Below the pieces are notes generated by a model. The model had not been told where the DNA came from. It saw only the letters and a program-made list of their open reading frames with translations, and ran no database searches. Source: Myroides profundi (GTDB lineage: Bacteria; Bacteroidota; Bacteroidia; Flavobacteriales; Flavobacteriaceae). Taken from it: a DNA stretch of 64,000 nt. Positions 29,301 to 36,491 of this stretch are shown in pieces (the stretch's first letter is position 1; every line of letters starts with the position of its first letter). The stretch lies in the NCBI RefSeq assembly GCF_000833025.1, contig NZ_CP010817.1, positions 1,426,001 through 1,490,000 on the forward strand, written 5' to 3'. The translations under genes were made by a program, and so were the position numbers.

Positions 29301-29421
29301 TTTTTTGGTAATCTAAATGAAATAGACTATCTTTAGATACGGCATAAGTAGGGTATATAGTAAGGCTACTTAAAAGCAAAACTACCCCATAACCAGTATT
29401 GGTTAAAAATTGAGTTTTCAT
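26374..29421 (-). CDS. SusC/RagA-like TonB-dependent outer-membrane transporter
   Basis: 1015 residues. Signal peptide, carboxypeptidase-regulatory-like domain (about 40-115: RTISGTVSDNSG, GKYSLNASSGDILVISYIGY), plug domain (about 125-270: QPVINPLQAIQGRMAGVNIT, GGGFDIQIRGRNSL, LKDADATAIYGSRGANGVIL), then the beta-barrel ending in a C-terminal Phe (YAFGVQLTF). First gene of the susC-susD-peptidase operon. Its upstream region carries an imperfect hairpin at 29440-29504 and the structured region beyond. Lies inside the conjugative element as cargo. Confidence 0.94.
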   Translation of the reverse strand: MKTQFLTNTGYGVVLLLSSLTIYPTYAVSKDSLFHLDYQKRTISGTVSDNSGVLIGAIVQVKGTDVATTTDSSGKYSLNASSGDILVISYIGYKTKEIVITANLIYNINLLQDEDVLSEVVINAGYYSVKDREKTGSIARVTAKDIELQPVINPLQAIQGRMAGVNITQNTGVPGGGFDIQIRGRNSLRGYKNNAINGNAPLYVIDGVVIPNSNLVNTTISSDILPMSDANILNSINPSDIESIEILKDADATAIYGSRGANGVILITTKKNKSDKLSFSISSSTSFSKVASKMKLLNTDQFNKMRDDAFLNDGITTYPASALDMNGTWDRNRYTDWQKELIGGTAQSQNIQLGVSGGSETTHFSASASQGTQTTVFPTDKGYKRNTFLFNVNHSSKDGKFQLNSSTNYSLQSNNLIATDLTYNTLTLAPNAPNLYNSDGTLNWTFSGDTNPVSSMQETYHNDNNNLILNLNLSYEILKRTYLKLSAGYTKTNSDEKRLTPHTIYNPSKKYTSENSSSTNSIRDNKTYIVEPQLNYLATIGHKVNLNALVGLTYQESETSALHLTGSNFQSNDFISNISAAKTKNIIQTANIQYKYVALFARLNLMYDNKYILNITARRDGSSRFGDNHKFGNFGAIGAAWVFSKENFLKDSSWLSFGKLRTSYGTSGSDNIGDYQYLDTYKLNPNKYDEITGLTPSRLYNPNFSWEKTKKLETALELALFNDKIQIDIAWFRNTSSNQLVGVPLPGTTGFSSIQDNLPATVENKGWELTLNSTNIRNNNFSWTTSFNISFPKNTLLSFPNLEGSTYANQFVVGKSTNLRRLYNFEAIDPLTGLYQFTDYNNDGKITAAFDKENIQEIKTQYHGGIQNTLNYKNFNLDFLFQFVKQTNFNHNYNLVTPGALGNQPIEILNSWSLTNPNSQYGQLTTGLNSSINNGITNFKSSNMAIGDASYIRLKNISLTYTLRIPKIKVESLRLYIQGQNLWTITNYFGLDPEFTVVGYLPPLKTYAFGVQLTF

Positions 29422-29439
29422 AATTGTTATAGTTAATAT

Positions 29440-29504
29440 GATACAAGAAGACTTTAAATCCTTAAGATTCTTATTGCCGTAGTACTTAAATAAGTCTTTG
29501 TATC
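29440..29504 (-). promoter_or_regulatory. Imperfect hairpin in the susC leader
   Basis: GATACAAGAAGACTT (29440-29454) pairs with AAGTCTTTGTATC (29492-29504) with a 2-base bulge. It begins 19 bases upstream of the susC start codon, so in mRNA it would sit in the 5' leader and could control expression. Confidence 0.4.
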
Positions 29505-29552
29505 AATGGTTAGTTAATTGGTAATATTTAATTCATATATATTTTTATAAAA

Positions 29553-29610
29553 ACTATCCCCAAGCTCTAAAGCACGTCTCCCAAAATGCAAACTAGAGCA
29601 AAGGGATAGT
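29553..29610 (-). terminator. Terminator-like hairpin with long-range complementary loop
   Basis: ACTATCCC (29553-29560) pairs with GGGATAGT (29603-29610), and GCTCTA (29564-29569) with TAGAGC (29594-29599). On the minus strand the stem is followed by TTTTTAT. The loop contains CGTCTCCCAA (29575-29584), whose exact reverse complement is at 30220-30229. Confidence 0.45.
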
Positions 29611-30229
29611 CATGGACTTTTAGTACAGTTTAAAACTCCCTTTAAACTATACTGTTTTTTGTTTGTTTAAATGCCTACTAAGGTCTAAACCTATAATTAA
29701 CCACCTAGGCTAAAGCCCTATAGCAAGCGGTTTTTCTCCATAATTAAATAGTTTTACAAGTGATTAATAGATTATTAAATAAACAGTAGGAGAGACTTTT
29801 TTCATAGCGTTTTTCCTTACTAACTAATCTTTATTGCCTTTTAGCCGAATGGATGAACGAGCTATATTTATGTGTGATAAAGGCAATAGTTATCCTGTAC
29901 GCATCTAAAAACTGTTTTTAGACCTAGCGTAAAATGTGTTATAACTCTAACTAAATAGGTAATAGGGTAGCCATCTAACATTAAAGAGTTAATGTCAAAT
30001 CAATCTACATCGATAAGATTTAGTTAAACTAAAGTTTAATCATAGGCTAAATGTGAGTTTAGTTACTAATTGTTTGTTGTTTAATAAAATGTAATAATTG
30101 AAAAAATCTCGAATAGAACATTCGATAAGTCCATTAAGGATAGATAAGGTATTGCAAGTATTCATAAAATAACGAACACTAAACAAATCCACCTTTGTTT
30201 TAAACCTCTATATACCTAATTGGGAGACG
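29575..30229. repeat. 10-bp inverted repeat CGTCTCCCAA / TTGGGAGACG
   Basis: CGTCTCCCAA at 29575-29584 and TTGGGAGACG at 30220-30229 are exact reverse complements 635 bases apart, in DNA that is otherwise very AT-rich. The match does not extend beyond 10 bases. Either a long-range RNA contact or the ends of a small non-coding element. Confidence 0.5.
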
Positions 30230-30346
30230 GTATGAATAAGAGGTATGTAGTATGTTTAATATAAAGCGAAACTTAAGAATTTCAATAAAGTGAGAAGTAA
30301 ATGACAAACCTATATAAAATAAGTTGGCATGGGTACTCACATTATC

Positions 30347-30461
30347 CAACTTGAGGTACTGGCATACCCGTACAATGAATAAGTGAGCCCATGCCTAGGT
30401 CATGGGCTAAGATACTTATTTTCTCATTGTACTTAATAGAAAAGTGCCAGTTTTCAAGTTG
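30347..30461. repeat. 115-base nested inverted repeat (four stacked stems)
   Basis: Four complementary arm pairs are nested in order: CAACTTGA 30347/TCAAGTTG 30454, CTGGCA 30359/TGCCAG 30445, GTACAATGA 30370/TCATTGTAC 30424, GCCCATG 30387/CATGGGC 30401, with loop CCTAGGT. Thirty base pairs in total. GGCATGGG at 30326-30333 could compete for the innermost arm, giving an alternative fold. Confidence 0.65.
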
Positions 30462-30561
30462 AGAAACAAATAAGCTTTAGCTTAATATTTTAAGTGTCAT
30501 TAAGACATACAGATTGGAATTAATGTAATCTGATATTAATACAAATATATGCAAATTTCTT

Positions 30562-30585
30562 ATTCAATACAAATTTGTATCGAAT
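30562..30585. promoter_or_regulatory. 24-bp palindromic operator before the XRE gene
   Basis: ATACAAATTTGTAT (30567-30580) is a perfect 14-bp palindrome, extended by ATTC at 30562-30565 and GAAT at 30582-30585 with one mismatched pair. It ends 30 bases before the XRE regulator ATG, a typical autoregulatory operator position. Confidence 0.6.
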
Positions 30586-30615
30586 AATGTATTGCACTTT
30601 AAAGATTTTTACTAT

Positions 30616-30975
30616 ATGAAAAAATATACTGAGACAGAAGTTAAGATTATTAATGTTCATATAGGTTTAAAATTAAGATTGGCTAGACTCAAAAAGAATC
30701 TTTCCCAACAAGATTTGAGCCTATTAGTGGCAAGTGAGAGTGTTACTATTGGTAGATTAGAAAGAGGAGAGCATTTTAGTAATTGGGCTCTTATTTTTAA
30801 ACTTGCCAATACTTTAAATGTGACTTTTATTGATTTATTTCAGCTAAAGGATCGAGAAGTTTTGATCAACTTGAAAAATGAGTGCTTTACTTTAGAGACT
30901 AAGCTAAATGAAAATAAAAGAAGGTTTTATGCTAAATATGAAGATAGAATAAATGCTCTGTATTGCGTTGAGTAA
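30616..30975 (+). CDS. XRE-family helix-turn-helix regulator
   Basis: 119 residues from ATG 30616 (MKKYTETEVKIINVHIGLKL); the longer frame would need a TTG inside the operator-proximal DNA. HTH_3 domain at about 12-70: LKLRLARLKKNLSQQDLSLL, ESVTIGRLERGEHFSNWALI, FKLANTLNVTFIDLFQL. C-terminal charged helix. Probably a repressor acting on the palindrome just upstream. Bacteroidota conjugative elements usually carry such a regulator near this position. Confidence 0.85.
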   Translation: MKKYTETEVKIINVHIGLKLRLARLKKNLSQQDLSLLVASESVTIGRLERGEHFSNWALIFKLANTLNVTFIDLFQLKDREVLINLKNECFTLETKLNENKRRFYAKYEDRINALYCVE

Positions 30976-30980
30976 TACAC

Positions 30981-31271
30981 TTATTGAACAGAGATAATTT
31001 TTTCAGTTTTCATACCTTCATGTTTTCTTTCAATCCTTTTCTTCTCACTCTTGTAAACAAGAAATAGGAGGATACTCAAAAGAATTAAAGCATAGGCTAA
31101 CCATTTGCCTATTCGTTCTAAGAGGCGTATAAACACAGAGGCTTCAAAACTAGAAAAACCTTCCAGACCAGCTACGTTTCGACGATAGAATTTTCTTCTA
31201 TTTATCCAATATATGAGTCCTATTCCAAGAACTAGGGATAAAATACCTACTATTAATATAAAATTAGCCAT
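30981..31271 (-). CDS. Small membrane protein of Bacteroidota conjugative elements
   Basis: 96 residues with two membrane helices (ANFILIVGILSLVLGIGLIY and WLAYALILLSILLFLVY) around a conserved-looking loop RRNVAGLEGFSSFEASVFIR. Similar small proteins are common in flavobacterial ICEs near topB. They are sometimes labelled molybdenum transporter permease, which the sequence does not support. Function unknown. Convergent with the XRE gene, 5 bases apart. Confidence 0.65.
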   Translation of the reverse strand: MANFILIVGILSLVLGIGLIYWINRRKFYRRNVAGLEGFSSFEASVFIRLLERIGKWLAYALILLSILLFLVYKSEKKRIERKHEGMKTEKIISVQ

Positions 31272-31363
31272 ATGAATGAAATTTATTTGAATTTTTTTAT
31301 AAAGAATTAATTGTTAGTTTTTTAAAAAATCAGATAATTTATTGCATTGATGTTTATAGAACT

Positions 31364-31409
31364 ATTAATTAAAAAGCACCGTTTTCCAAAACAGTGCTTT
31401 TTAATTAAT
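31364..31409. terminator. Bidirectional terminator hairpin
   Basis: A perfect 16-bp stem (31364-31379 with 31394-31409), ATTAATTAAAAAGCAC against GTGCTTTTTAATTAAT, 10 bases upstream of the end of the small minus-strand ORF at 31419. Confidence 0.8.
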
Positions 31410-31418
31410 CTTAGTGTC

Positions 31419-31544
31419 CTATTTACTGCGTTTAGGTGGTTTAAGAGAAGGCGTATTGCCTGGAGTGTCTTTATTGTCTCTCTGACGTCTGTCAGGCTTA
31501 CCTGTTGAAATAGCAGTTCTTTTAGGTCCTGGTTTTAATCCCAT
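31419..31544 (-). CDS. Small basic peptide, 41 residues, unknown
   Basis: A minus-strand frame opening MGLKPGPKRTAISTGKPDRR and ending LKPPKRSK, followed directly by a strong terminator on its own strand. Highly basic, Pro/Gly-rich, without hydrophobic core, so it is likely disordered and perhaps nucleic-acid-binding. The compact ORF-terminator unit supports a real gene; I do not recognise a family. Confidence 0.5.
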   Translation of the reverse strand: MGLKPGPKRTAISTGKPDRRQRDNKDTPGNTPSLKPPKRSK

Positions 31545-31645
31545 AATATTTTGATTTTAAAAAGTTAATAATCAATAATTTAATTAAACTTATTAAATGA
31601 TTTAGTTTTTATTTGCGAATATTTTTAGCGAAAAAATGCCACCCA

Positions 31646-31704
31646 TTGGCAGAGCTTGGCAGATTTATTCTGTCAAACTCTTAATCTTTGTAATGTTAGC
31701 TAAC
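31646..31704. promoter_or_regulatory. Operator cluster before the HTH gene
   Basis: TTGGCAGA occurs at 31646-31653 and 31656-31663 as a direct repeat with 10-base period, followed by TCTGTCAA (31669-31676), an inverted copy with one change. A 10-bp palindrome GTTAGCTAAC lies at 31695-31704. All are within 90 bases of the HTH gene start. Confidence 0.5.
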
Positions 31705-31735
31705 AAATTTAATTAACCCATTAAATTCTAACATT

Positions 31736-32032
31736 ATGAATATAGATCGCATAGAATTCCTTTTATGGATGGAGCGTATTATGACACGCTTCGATCATTT
31801 ATCAGAACATATAAAAGAGCTCCCTATAAAAACTCAAACTATAGATGGAGAAGAGCTTTTAGACAGTCAAGATGTAATGGCACTTTTTAAAATAAGCCCT
31901 CGCTCACTGCAACGTTACCGCTCAGATGGTAAGCTTCCTTATTATACAATTAGTGGTAAGCTTTACTACAAACGTTCTGATGTCAATCAGTTTATCAGAG
32001 AATGTTTTAAACATCCTGTACGCAAGAAGTAA
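31736..32032 (+). CDS. HTH (MerR/excisionase-type) DNA-binding protein
   Basis: 98 residues: an N-terminal helical part (RIEFLLWMERIMTRFDHLSE) and a winged-helix excisionase-like domain at about 40-95 (LLDSQDVMALFKISPRSLQRYRSDGKLPYYTISGKLYYKRSDVNQFI). Similar proteins sit just before the DUF3945-topB pair in flavobacterial ICEs and may act as directionality or transcription factors. Preceded by the repeat cluster at 31646-31704. Confidence 0.8.
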   Translation: MNIDRIEFLLWMERIMTRFDHLSEHIKELPIKTQTIDGEELLDSQDVMALFKISPRSLQRYRSDGKLPYYTISGKLYYKRSDVNQFIRECFKHPVRKK

Positions 32033-32133
32033 ATAGCTGCTAAAAGCCAAGAGTAACCTTTAAAGCATACTATTTACTAAGCAGGCTCTCTTGGCTTTAG
32101 TTTTAAGTTTTTAACCATTTAAAACTAGGTATT

Positions 32134-33447
32134 ATGAGTACAGAAACCACACAAAGACAAGTAGAGCACGATGTGCTTCTTGTGAATGACAAAACAAAAA
32201 ACAAGATTCAGGTAGTAAAGGGACTGGATAAAGATGGTAAACTTGAAACAGTTCCAGCTACTAAAAAGAATCAAAATCAATTTTTAAAGGTTGATCGTAA
32301 CGGAGATTTCTTTTCCAACTTCTTCTCTAATTTTTTCAGCCAACTTAAAAACCCAACGCAGTTTACTTTTTTTAGAGTTCCGGAGCTATTGACTATTAAG
32401 ATGGCTAATCAAATGCAAAAAGAACTCAATCAAACAGGACCAACTCACGAGCTGTTTTTAAAACATGAGATAACAGAAATTGGTAACGAGCCAAAGAAAG
32501 AAAATAAAGTAGCTGAACCAACAAAAGAAGAGGGACAGTATAATTCTAACAAGTTCGATATTAAAGATATTGATTGGGATTCATTATCAAGACTTGGGCT
32601 TTCAAAAGAAAAGCTTCAAGAAATGGATCTGTTAGAACCACTCTTGCAAGGTTATAAAACCAAGGATTTAGTAGCTGTAAATTTAGATTTAGGTTCTGCC
32701 GTGTTTTCTTTGGATGCAAGACTGTCTTTGCAAAAAAACGAAGAAGGTAAAGTGGTTATGGCTCTTGAAGGAGTAAAGAAGTATCCCAATTTAAATGTAC
32801 CTCTTTATGGACATGAGTTTTCCAAACAAGACAAACACAATCTTTTAAAAACAGGGAATATGGGTAGGGTAGTGGATCTTGTTCATCCAACAACTAAAGA
32901 AATGATCCCTTCGGTTGTAAGCGTGGATAGACTAACTAATAACCTTGTAGTTACAAGAGTTGAAAAGATGCAATTACCACAAGAGGTAAAAGGTATTGTT
33001 TTAAGTGAAGAACAGCTTCAAACTTTAAAAGAAGGAAAGCCACTACTTGTGGAAGGAATGACCTCGGCTAAAGGAAATCTATTTAATGCAGAGATTCAGT
33101 TTAACGCAGCTAAAGGACATATTGAATTTTTGTTTGACAATACCAATAAGCAGAGTCAGAATAACTCGCAAAATCAATCTCAACTTTCAGATGATTTAAA
33201 AACCTTTAGAGGTAAAGAACTTACTAAAAAACAGCAAAGCGATTTACTGGAAGGTAAACCAATTTACATCAAAGATTTGATAGATAAACGAGGTAATCCT
33301 TATCAAGGGTATGTGACGTATAACAAAGAAACTAAGAAAGCTGACTTTTCTTTTCAAAATCCAAACAAAGAACAGCAGTCAAAAGCTCAATCGCAGTCAG
33401 AAAAACAAGCGGATGAGCCAAAGAAAAGCAAAGGACGTAAAATGTAA
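32134..33447 (+). CDS. DUF4099/DUF3945 domain ICE protein
   Basis: 437 residues, soluble. After an N-terminal region with FFSNFFSNFFSQL, a DUF4099-like segment covers about 140-270 (DIDWDSLSRLGLSKEKLQEM, LLQGYKTKDLVAVNL). It is followed by two DUF3945-type repeats at about 285-345 and 365-410 (LSEEQLQTLKEGKPLLVEGM; LTKKQQSDLLEGKPIYIKDL). The tail is Gln/Lys-rich. Always found next to topB in this ICE type; 11 bases separate them. Biochemical role unknown, probably DNA processing together with the topoisomerase. Confidence 0.82.
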   Translation: MSTETTQRQVEHDVLLVNDKTKNKIQVVKGLDKDGKLETVPATKKNQNQFLKVDRNGDFFSNFFSNFFSQLKNPTQFTFFRVPELLTIKMANQMQKELNQTGPTHELFLKHEITEIGNEPKKENKVAEPTKEEGQYNSNKFDIKDIDWDSLSRLGLSKEKLQEMDLLEPLLQGYKTKDLVAVNLDLGSAVFSLDARLSLQKNEEGKVVMALEGVKKYPNLNVPLYGHEFSKQDKHNLLKTGNMGRVVDLVHPTTKEMIPSVVSVDRLTNNLVVTRVEKMQLPQEVKGIVLSEEQLQTLKEGKPLLVEGMTSAKGNLFNAEIQFNAAKGHIEFLFDNTNKQSQNNSQNQSQLSDDLKTFRGKELTKKQQSDLLEGKPIYIKDLIDKRGNPYQGYVTYNKETKKADFSFQNPNKEQQSKAQSQSEKQADEPKKSKGRKM

Positions 33448-33458
33448 AGCTAAAGACT

Positions 33459-35522
33459 ATGATTGTAATTCTTGCAGAAAAACCAAGTGTGGCTAGGGAG
33501 ATAGCTATGCTTGTTGGAGCTAAAACAAAAAAGGATGGCTTTATCGAAGGAAAAGGATACTGTGTTACTTGGGCTATTGGTCACTTAGTATCACTAGCTA
33601 TGCCTGAGGATTATGGATTTCAAGGTTTTAAAAGAGAAGCTTTACCAATCTTACCAAGGTCTTATTTGTTACTTCCAAGAAAGGTCAAAAAAGCAAATAA
33701 GTATACTTTTGATCCATCAGCTTTAAAACAGCTCAAAGTCATTGATAAACTCTTTAAAACGTGTTCAGAGATTATTGTAGCCACTGATGCAGGTAGGGAA
33801 GGAGAACTTATCGCAAGATATATTTTTCAATACCTAAACTGTACTAAACCTTTTAAAAGACTTTGGATTAGTTCACTAACTGAAAAAGCTATTAAAGAAG
33901 GCTTACAAAATCTTAGAGAAGGAAGCGAATTCGATGGACTTTTTAGAGCAGGCCACAGTAGAAGTAGAGCAGATTGGCTTGTTGGTATAAACGCTTCTCA
34001 AGCACTTACTGTTTCAATGAATGATTCGGTGTATTCTCTCGGTAGAGTACAAACACCAACCCTCAGTCTTATCTGTAAACGGTATTTAGAGAATACTTCT
34101 TTTAAGAAGCAACTGTACTATCAAATAGAACTTATTCATCAAAAAGACGGTATACTATTTAAATCGCTCTCAACTGATAAATGGGAAGATAAACAAAAAG
34201 CAGAACAAGCTTTAAAACTCATTGACAAACAAAGTGAGGTTAAAATACAAAAAGTAGAAACCAAAACAATAAGAGAAGAGTCCCCACTACTTTTTGATTT
34301 AACCTCACTTCAAAAAAGAGCCAATGAACTCTTTGGATTCTCAGCAGATGAGACTCTCAGCATTGCTCAGAGCCTGTATGAAAAGAAGTTTATCACCTAT
34401 CCAAGAACATCGAGTAAGTATATTCCAGAGGATTTATGGGCTGAGGTTCCTAATTTATTGAAAGTACTTTCAGATGATAGTAGATATAGTAACCTGCTTC
34501 TAAAACTAAAGATGGCAAGGCTTAATAAGAAGATAGTAAATGATGTAAAGGTTACGGATCATCATGGACTATTAACTACAGATAGACTTCCTTCAGCGAT
34601 TAACGCTAAAGAAGAAAGCATTTATCATTTGATTGCTCAAAGAGTATGGGAAACAGTATTTGAACCTTGTGTAAAAAAGCAAACAGAGGTAACCTTAAAT
34701 GTTTTGGATTATGAGTTTAGTTTTAAGTCTTCTTCAATAATAGAACTTGGATGGAGAGAGGTAAGAAAAGAACTTTCTACTACTGATGAGGTAGTAATAG
34801 ATTTACCTGATTTACAACAAGGCGAGAATCTAAAAATTAAAGAATCAATTGCTCTTGAAAAATCAACAAGACCAAAAGCTTTATATACAGAGAGTTCACT
34901 TTTATCAGCTATGGAAAACGCTTCTAAAGAGGTAGAAGATAAATCACTTCAGAGCGTTATTAAAGATGTTGGAATTGGAACAGCAGCTACAAGGGCTTCT
35001 ATTATCGAAACGCTTTTAAAAAGAGACTACATCACAAGAAAAGCTAAGTCGCTTGTTCCAACTGAGAAAGGATTTAAAGTGTATGAAATAGTAAAGGATA
35101 AACTTATCTCCGATGTACTATTAACTGCTAAGTGGGAATCTGCTTTTAAAGACATAGAAGAGAATAAAACCGATATGGAAGATTTCCATAGGCAAATTGA
35201 AGATTATACTACGGAGATAACAGTAGAGCTTTTAGCTACTAAACCAATCACTGAAACAGATCATCTATCTTGTCCTAAGTGTAAAGGGCATACACTTCAA
35301 CTAAGAGAAAAGGTAGTGAAATGTTTGGATACTGATTGTAGTTGGGTGTTGTTTAGGGAGGTATGTGGAGTAAAACTAACTATTGATGATATCACTGACC
35401 TAATACAACAAGGTAAAACCAAAATCCTAAAAGGATTAGTGAGTAAAGCAGGGAAGAAGTTCGATGCTTACCTTATCTTAAAAGAAGATTGTACTACTGG
35501 ATTTGAATTTAAAAACAAGTAA
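33459..35522 (+). CDS. topB: DNA topoisomerase III
   Basis: 687 residues, type IA topoisomerase. Toprim domain at the start (VILAEKPSVAREIA, with acidic ATDAGREGELIAR), central domain with catalytic Y314 in KKFITYPRTSSKYIP, and the SLGRVQTPTL motif at about 190-200. The C-terminus carries a zinc-finger-like segment (CPKCKGHTLQL, KCLDTDCSW). Relaxes and decatenates DNA, probably during ICE replication or transfer. Length is typical for Bacteroidota mobile TopB. Confidence 0.95.
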   Translation: MIVILAEKPSVAREIAMLVGAKTKKDGFIEGKGYCVTWAIGHLVSLAMPEDYGFQGFKREALPILPRSYLLLPRKVKKANKYTFDPSALKQLKVIDKLFKTCSEIIVATDAGREGELIARYIFQYLNCTKPFKRLWISSLTEKAIKEGLQNLREGSEFDGLFRAGHSRSRADWLVGINASQALTVSMNDSVYSLGRVQTPTLSLICKRYLENTSFKKQLYYQIELIHQKDGILFKSLSTDKWEDKQKAEQALKLIDKQSEVKIQKVETKTIREESPLLFDLTSLQKRANELFGFSADETLSIAQSLYEKKFITYPRTSSKYIPEDLWAEVPNLLKVLSDDSRYSNLLLKLKMARLNKKIVNDVKVTDHHGLLTTDRLPSAINAKEESIYHLIAQRVWETVFEPCVKKQTEVTLNVLDYEFSFKSSSIIELGWREVRKELSTTDEVVIDLPDLQQGENLKIKESIALEKSTRPKALYTESSLLSAMENASKEVEDKSLQSVIKDVGIGTAATRASIIETLLKRDYITRKAKSLVPTEKGFKVYEIVKDKLISDVLLTAKWESAFKDIEENKTDMEDFHRQIEDYTTEITVELLATKPITETDHLSCPKCKGHTLQLREKVVKCLDTDCSWVLFREVCGVKLTIDDITDLIQQGKTKILKGLVSKAGKKFDAYLILKEDCTTGFEFKNK

Positions 35523-35534
35523 CTAAAATTAAAT

Positions 35535-35578
35535 AAATCAAAAGGAGTTATCTAAAACTAGGTAACTCCTTTTGATTT
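35535..35578. terminator. Bidirectional terminator between topB and lipoprotein gene
   Basis: A perfect 16-bp stem (35535-35550 with 35563-35578) between convergent genes. Confidence 0.88.
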
Positions 35579-35585
35579 ATATCTA

Positions 35586-35777
35586 TTAGTGTTTATGCTT
35601 TTTAGCATGTTTTTTCTGTTGTCCAGGAGCATAAGGCTTAGCTGACTTTGATCCTGTTACTTTTTTCATTTGTCCAGGAGGTACATCGTTATTCCCATGT
35701 GATTTTACGTGTACAGAACAAGAAGCTAAAAGTAAAGCCATTAAGGCTAAAATACCTAAGTGTTTTATTCTTTTCAT
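35586..35777 (-). CDS. Small Lys/His-rich lipoprotein
   Basis: 63 residues: lipobox LLLASC (Cys near 20), then SVHVKSHGNNDVPPGQMKKV and a basic tail KPYAPGQQKKHAKKHKH. The two PPGQ/PGQ motifs followed by Lys/His clusters are typical of a short lipoprotein family often mislabelled as quinol oxidase subunit. May bind metal or envelope polymers through His/Lys; unproven. Its terminator is shared with topB. Confidence 0.65.
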   Translation of the reverse strand: MKRIKHLGILALMALLLASCSVHVKSHGNNDVPPGQMKKVTGSKSAKPYAPGQQKKHAKKHKH

Positions 35778-35907
35778 ATTTTTTGTATTACTATTTGGTA
35801 AGATAAGAAGTACTGATTTGTTTGTACTTATTTAAGCTTATTAAACAATGAGAAAACAAAAGTAAATAAATTTTAAACCCATCCGTTTAAAACTAATAAA
35901 GTAAAAC

Positions 35908-35936
35908 AAGAAGTTATCTGATTCAGATAACTTCTT
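35908..35936. terminator. Terminator of ardA
   Basis: A perfect 13-bp stem AAGAAGTTATCTG/CAGATAACTTCTT with loop ATT, 28 bases past the ardA stop codon. Confidence 0.85.
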
Positions 35937-35963
35937 ATTATGTAAACTAATTGAAATAATCAA

Positions 35964-36491
35964 TTAACTATTTCTAAATACATGACCATTTTCATAAGTA
36001 TAATCACTCATAAATAGATCTCTAGCAAAGCTGTCATAATCAAAGTATGACTTTACAAAATCAGACAAATCGTAACATTCATCAATGATTTGATAAGCGA
36101 AATCTTCTTCACAGTTATAATATCCTTGATAATCATCTTCAAATGATTCAAATAACGAGTCTATATCATCAGATTCAATATCGTGATTACCTATACTTAT
36201 CCAAGCTGCAAAAGCTTCTAAAGTTTTATAATCTAAATCGGATATTTTTTCAATGATTGAAAAGGTATTTTCTGAAAGGCTACTTTCTGAGATTAATTCA
36301 GAAGGAATGTTTTCCCAATCTTGAAACATAAATTCAGGATCTGTTTCATCAGCGTGTAGTTCTGAACAACATTCATAAAACTCTTCAATAGAGCTAAAGT
36401 TACTTAGCTCAATCCAATCTCCTTTAATTGAACCATTGTTATACTTAGCATAAGTACCAACATAAACTTTTGAGTGCATTAAGTTTTCCAT
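35964..36491 (-). CDS. ardA: Antirestriction protein ArdA
   Basis: 175 residues, very acidic. ArdA proteins mimic DNA and block type I restriction enzymes, protecting incoming conjugative DNA. Typical features: VYVGTYAKYNNGSIKGDWIEL at the start, the ELHADETDPEFMFQDWENIP block, and a C-terminal acidic region (YNCEEDFAYQIIDECYDL, FDYDSFARDLFMSDYTYENG). The start could be M1 or M5. Lone gene on the minus strand with its own terminator. Confidence 0.92.
   Translation of the reverse strand: MENLMHSKVYVGTYAKYNNGSIKGDWIELSNFSSIEEFYECCSELHADETDPEFMFQDWENIPSELISESSLSENTFSIIEKISDLDYKTLEAFAAWISIGNHDIESDDIDSLFESFEDDYQGYYNCEEDFAYQIIDECYDLSDFVKSYFDYDSFARDLFMSDYTYENGHVFRNS

Larger units (their letters stand above)
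29545..30475 (-). ncRNA. Candidate large structured non-coding RNA region
   Basis: About 930 bases without a credible gene but with many nested complementary segments. Examples: TACGC/GCGTA enclosing TCTAAAAAC/TTTTTAGA (29898-29931), ATTGCCTTT/AAAGGCAAT (29833-29887), ACATTAA/TTAATGT inside TAGCC/GGCTA (29968-30049), AAACAAA/TTTGTTT (30181-30200), and the long arm at 30347-30461. On the minus strand the region ends with a hairpin followed by T5 (29553-29610). Its loop is complementary over 10 bases to 30220-30229. AT richness makes some short pairs expected by chance. It could instead be a DNA site or a long susC leader. Confidence 0.35.

Noticed and set aside
24999..29421. Polysaccharide utilisation locus
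   Set aside because: SusC/SusD are accompanied by a peptidase; no glycoside hydrolase, sulfatase or hybrid regulator is nearby.
29833..29931. Short frame reading MDERAIFMCDKGNSYPVRI within the structured region
   Set aside because: Only 19 codons, no ribosome site, and it runs through the arms of two hairpins.
30347..30461. Factor-independent terminator
   Set aside because: No T run follows on either strand and the arms are interrupted, so a plain terminator is unlikely.
29545..30475. Group II intron without ORF
   Set aside because: No domain V-like hairpin and no GUGYG-type 5' end were found on either strand.
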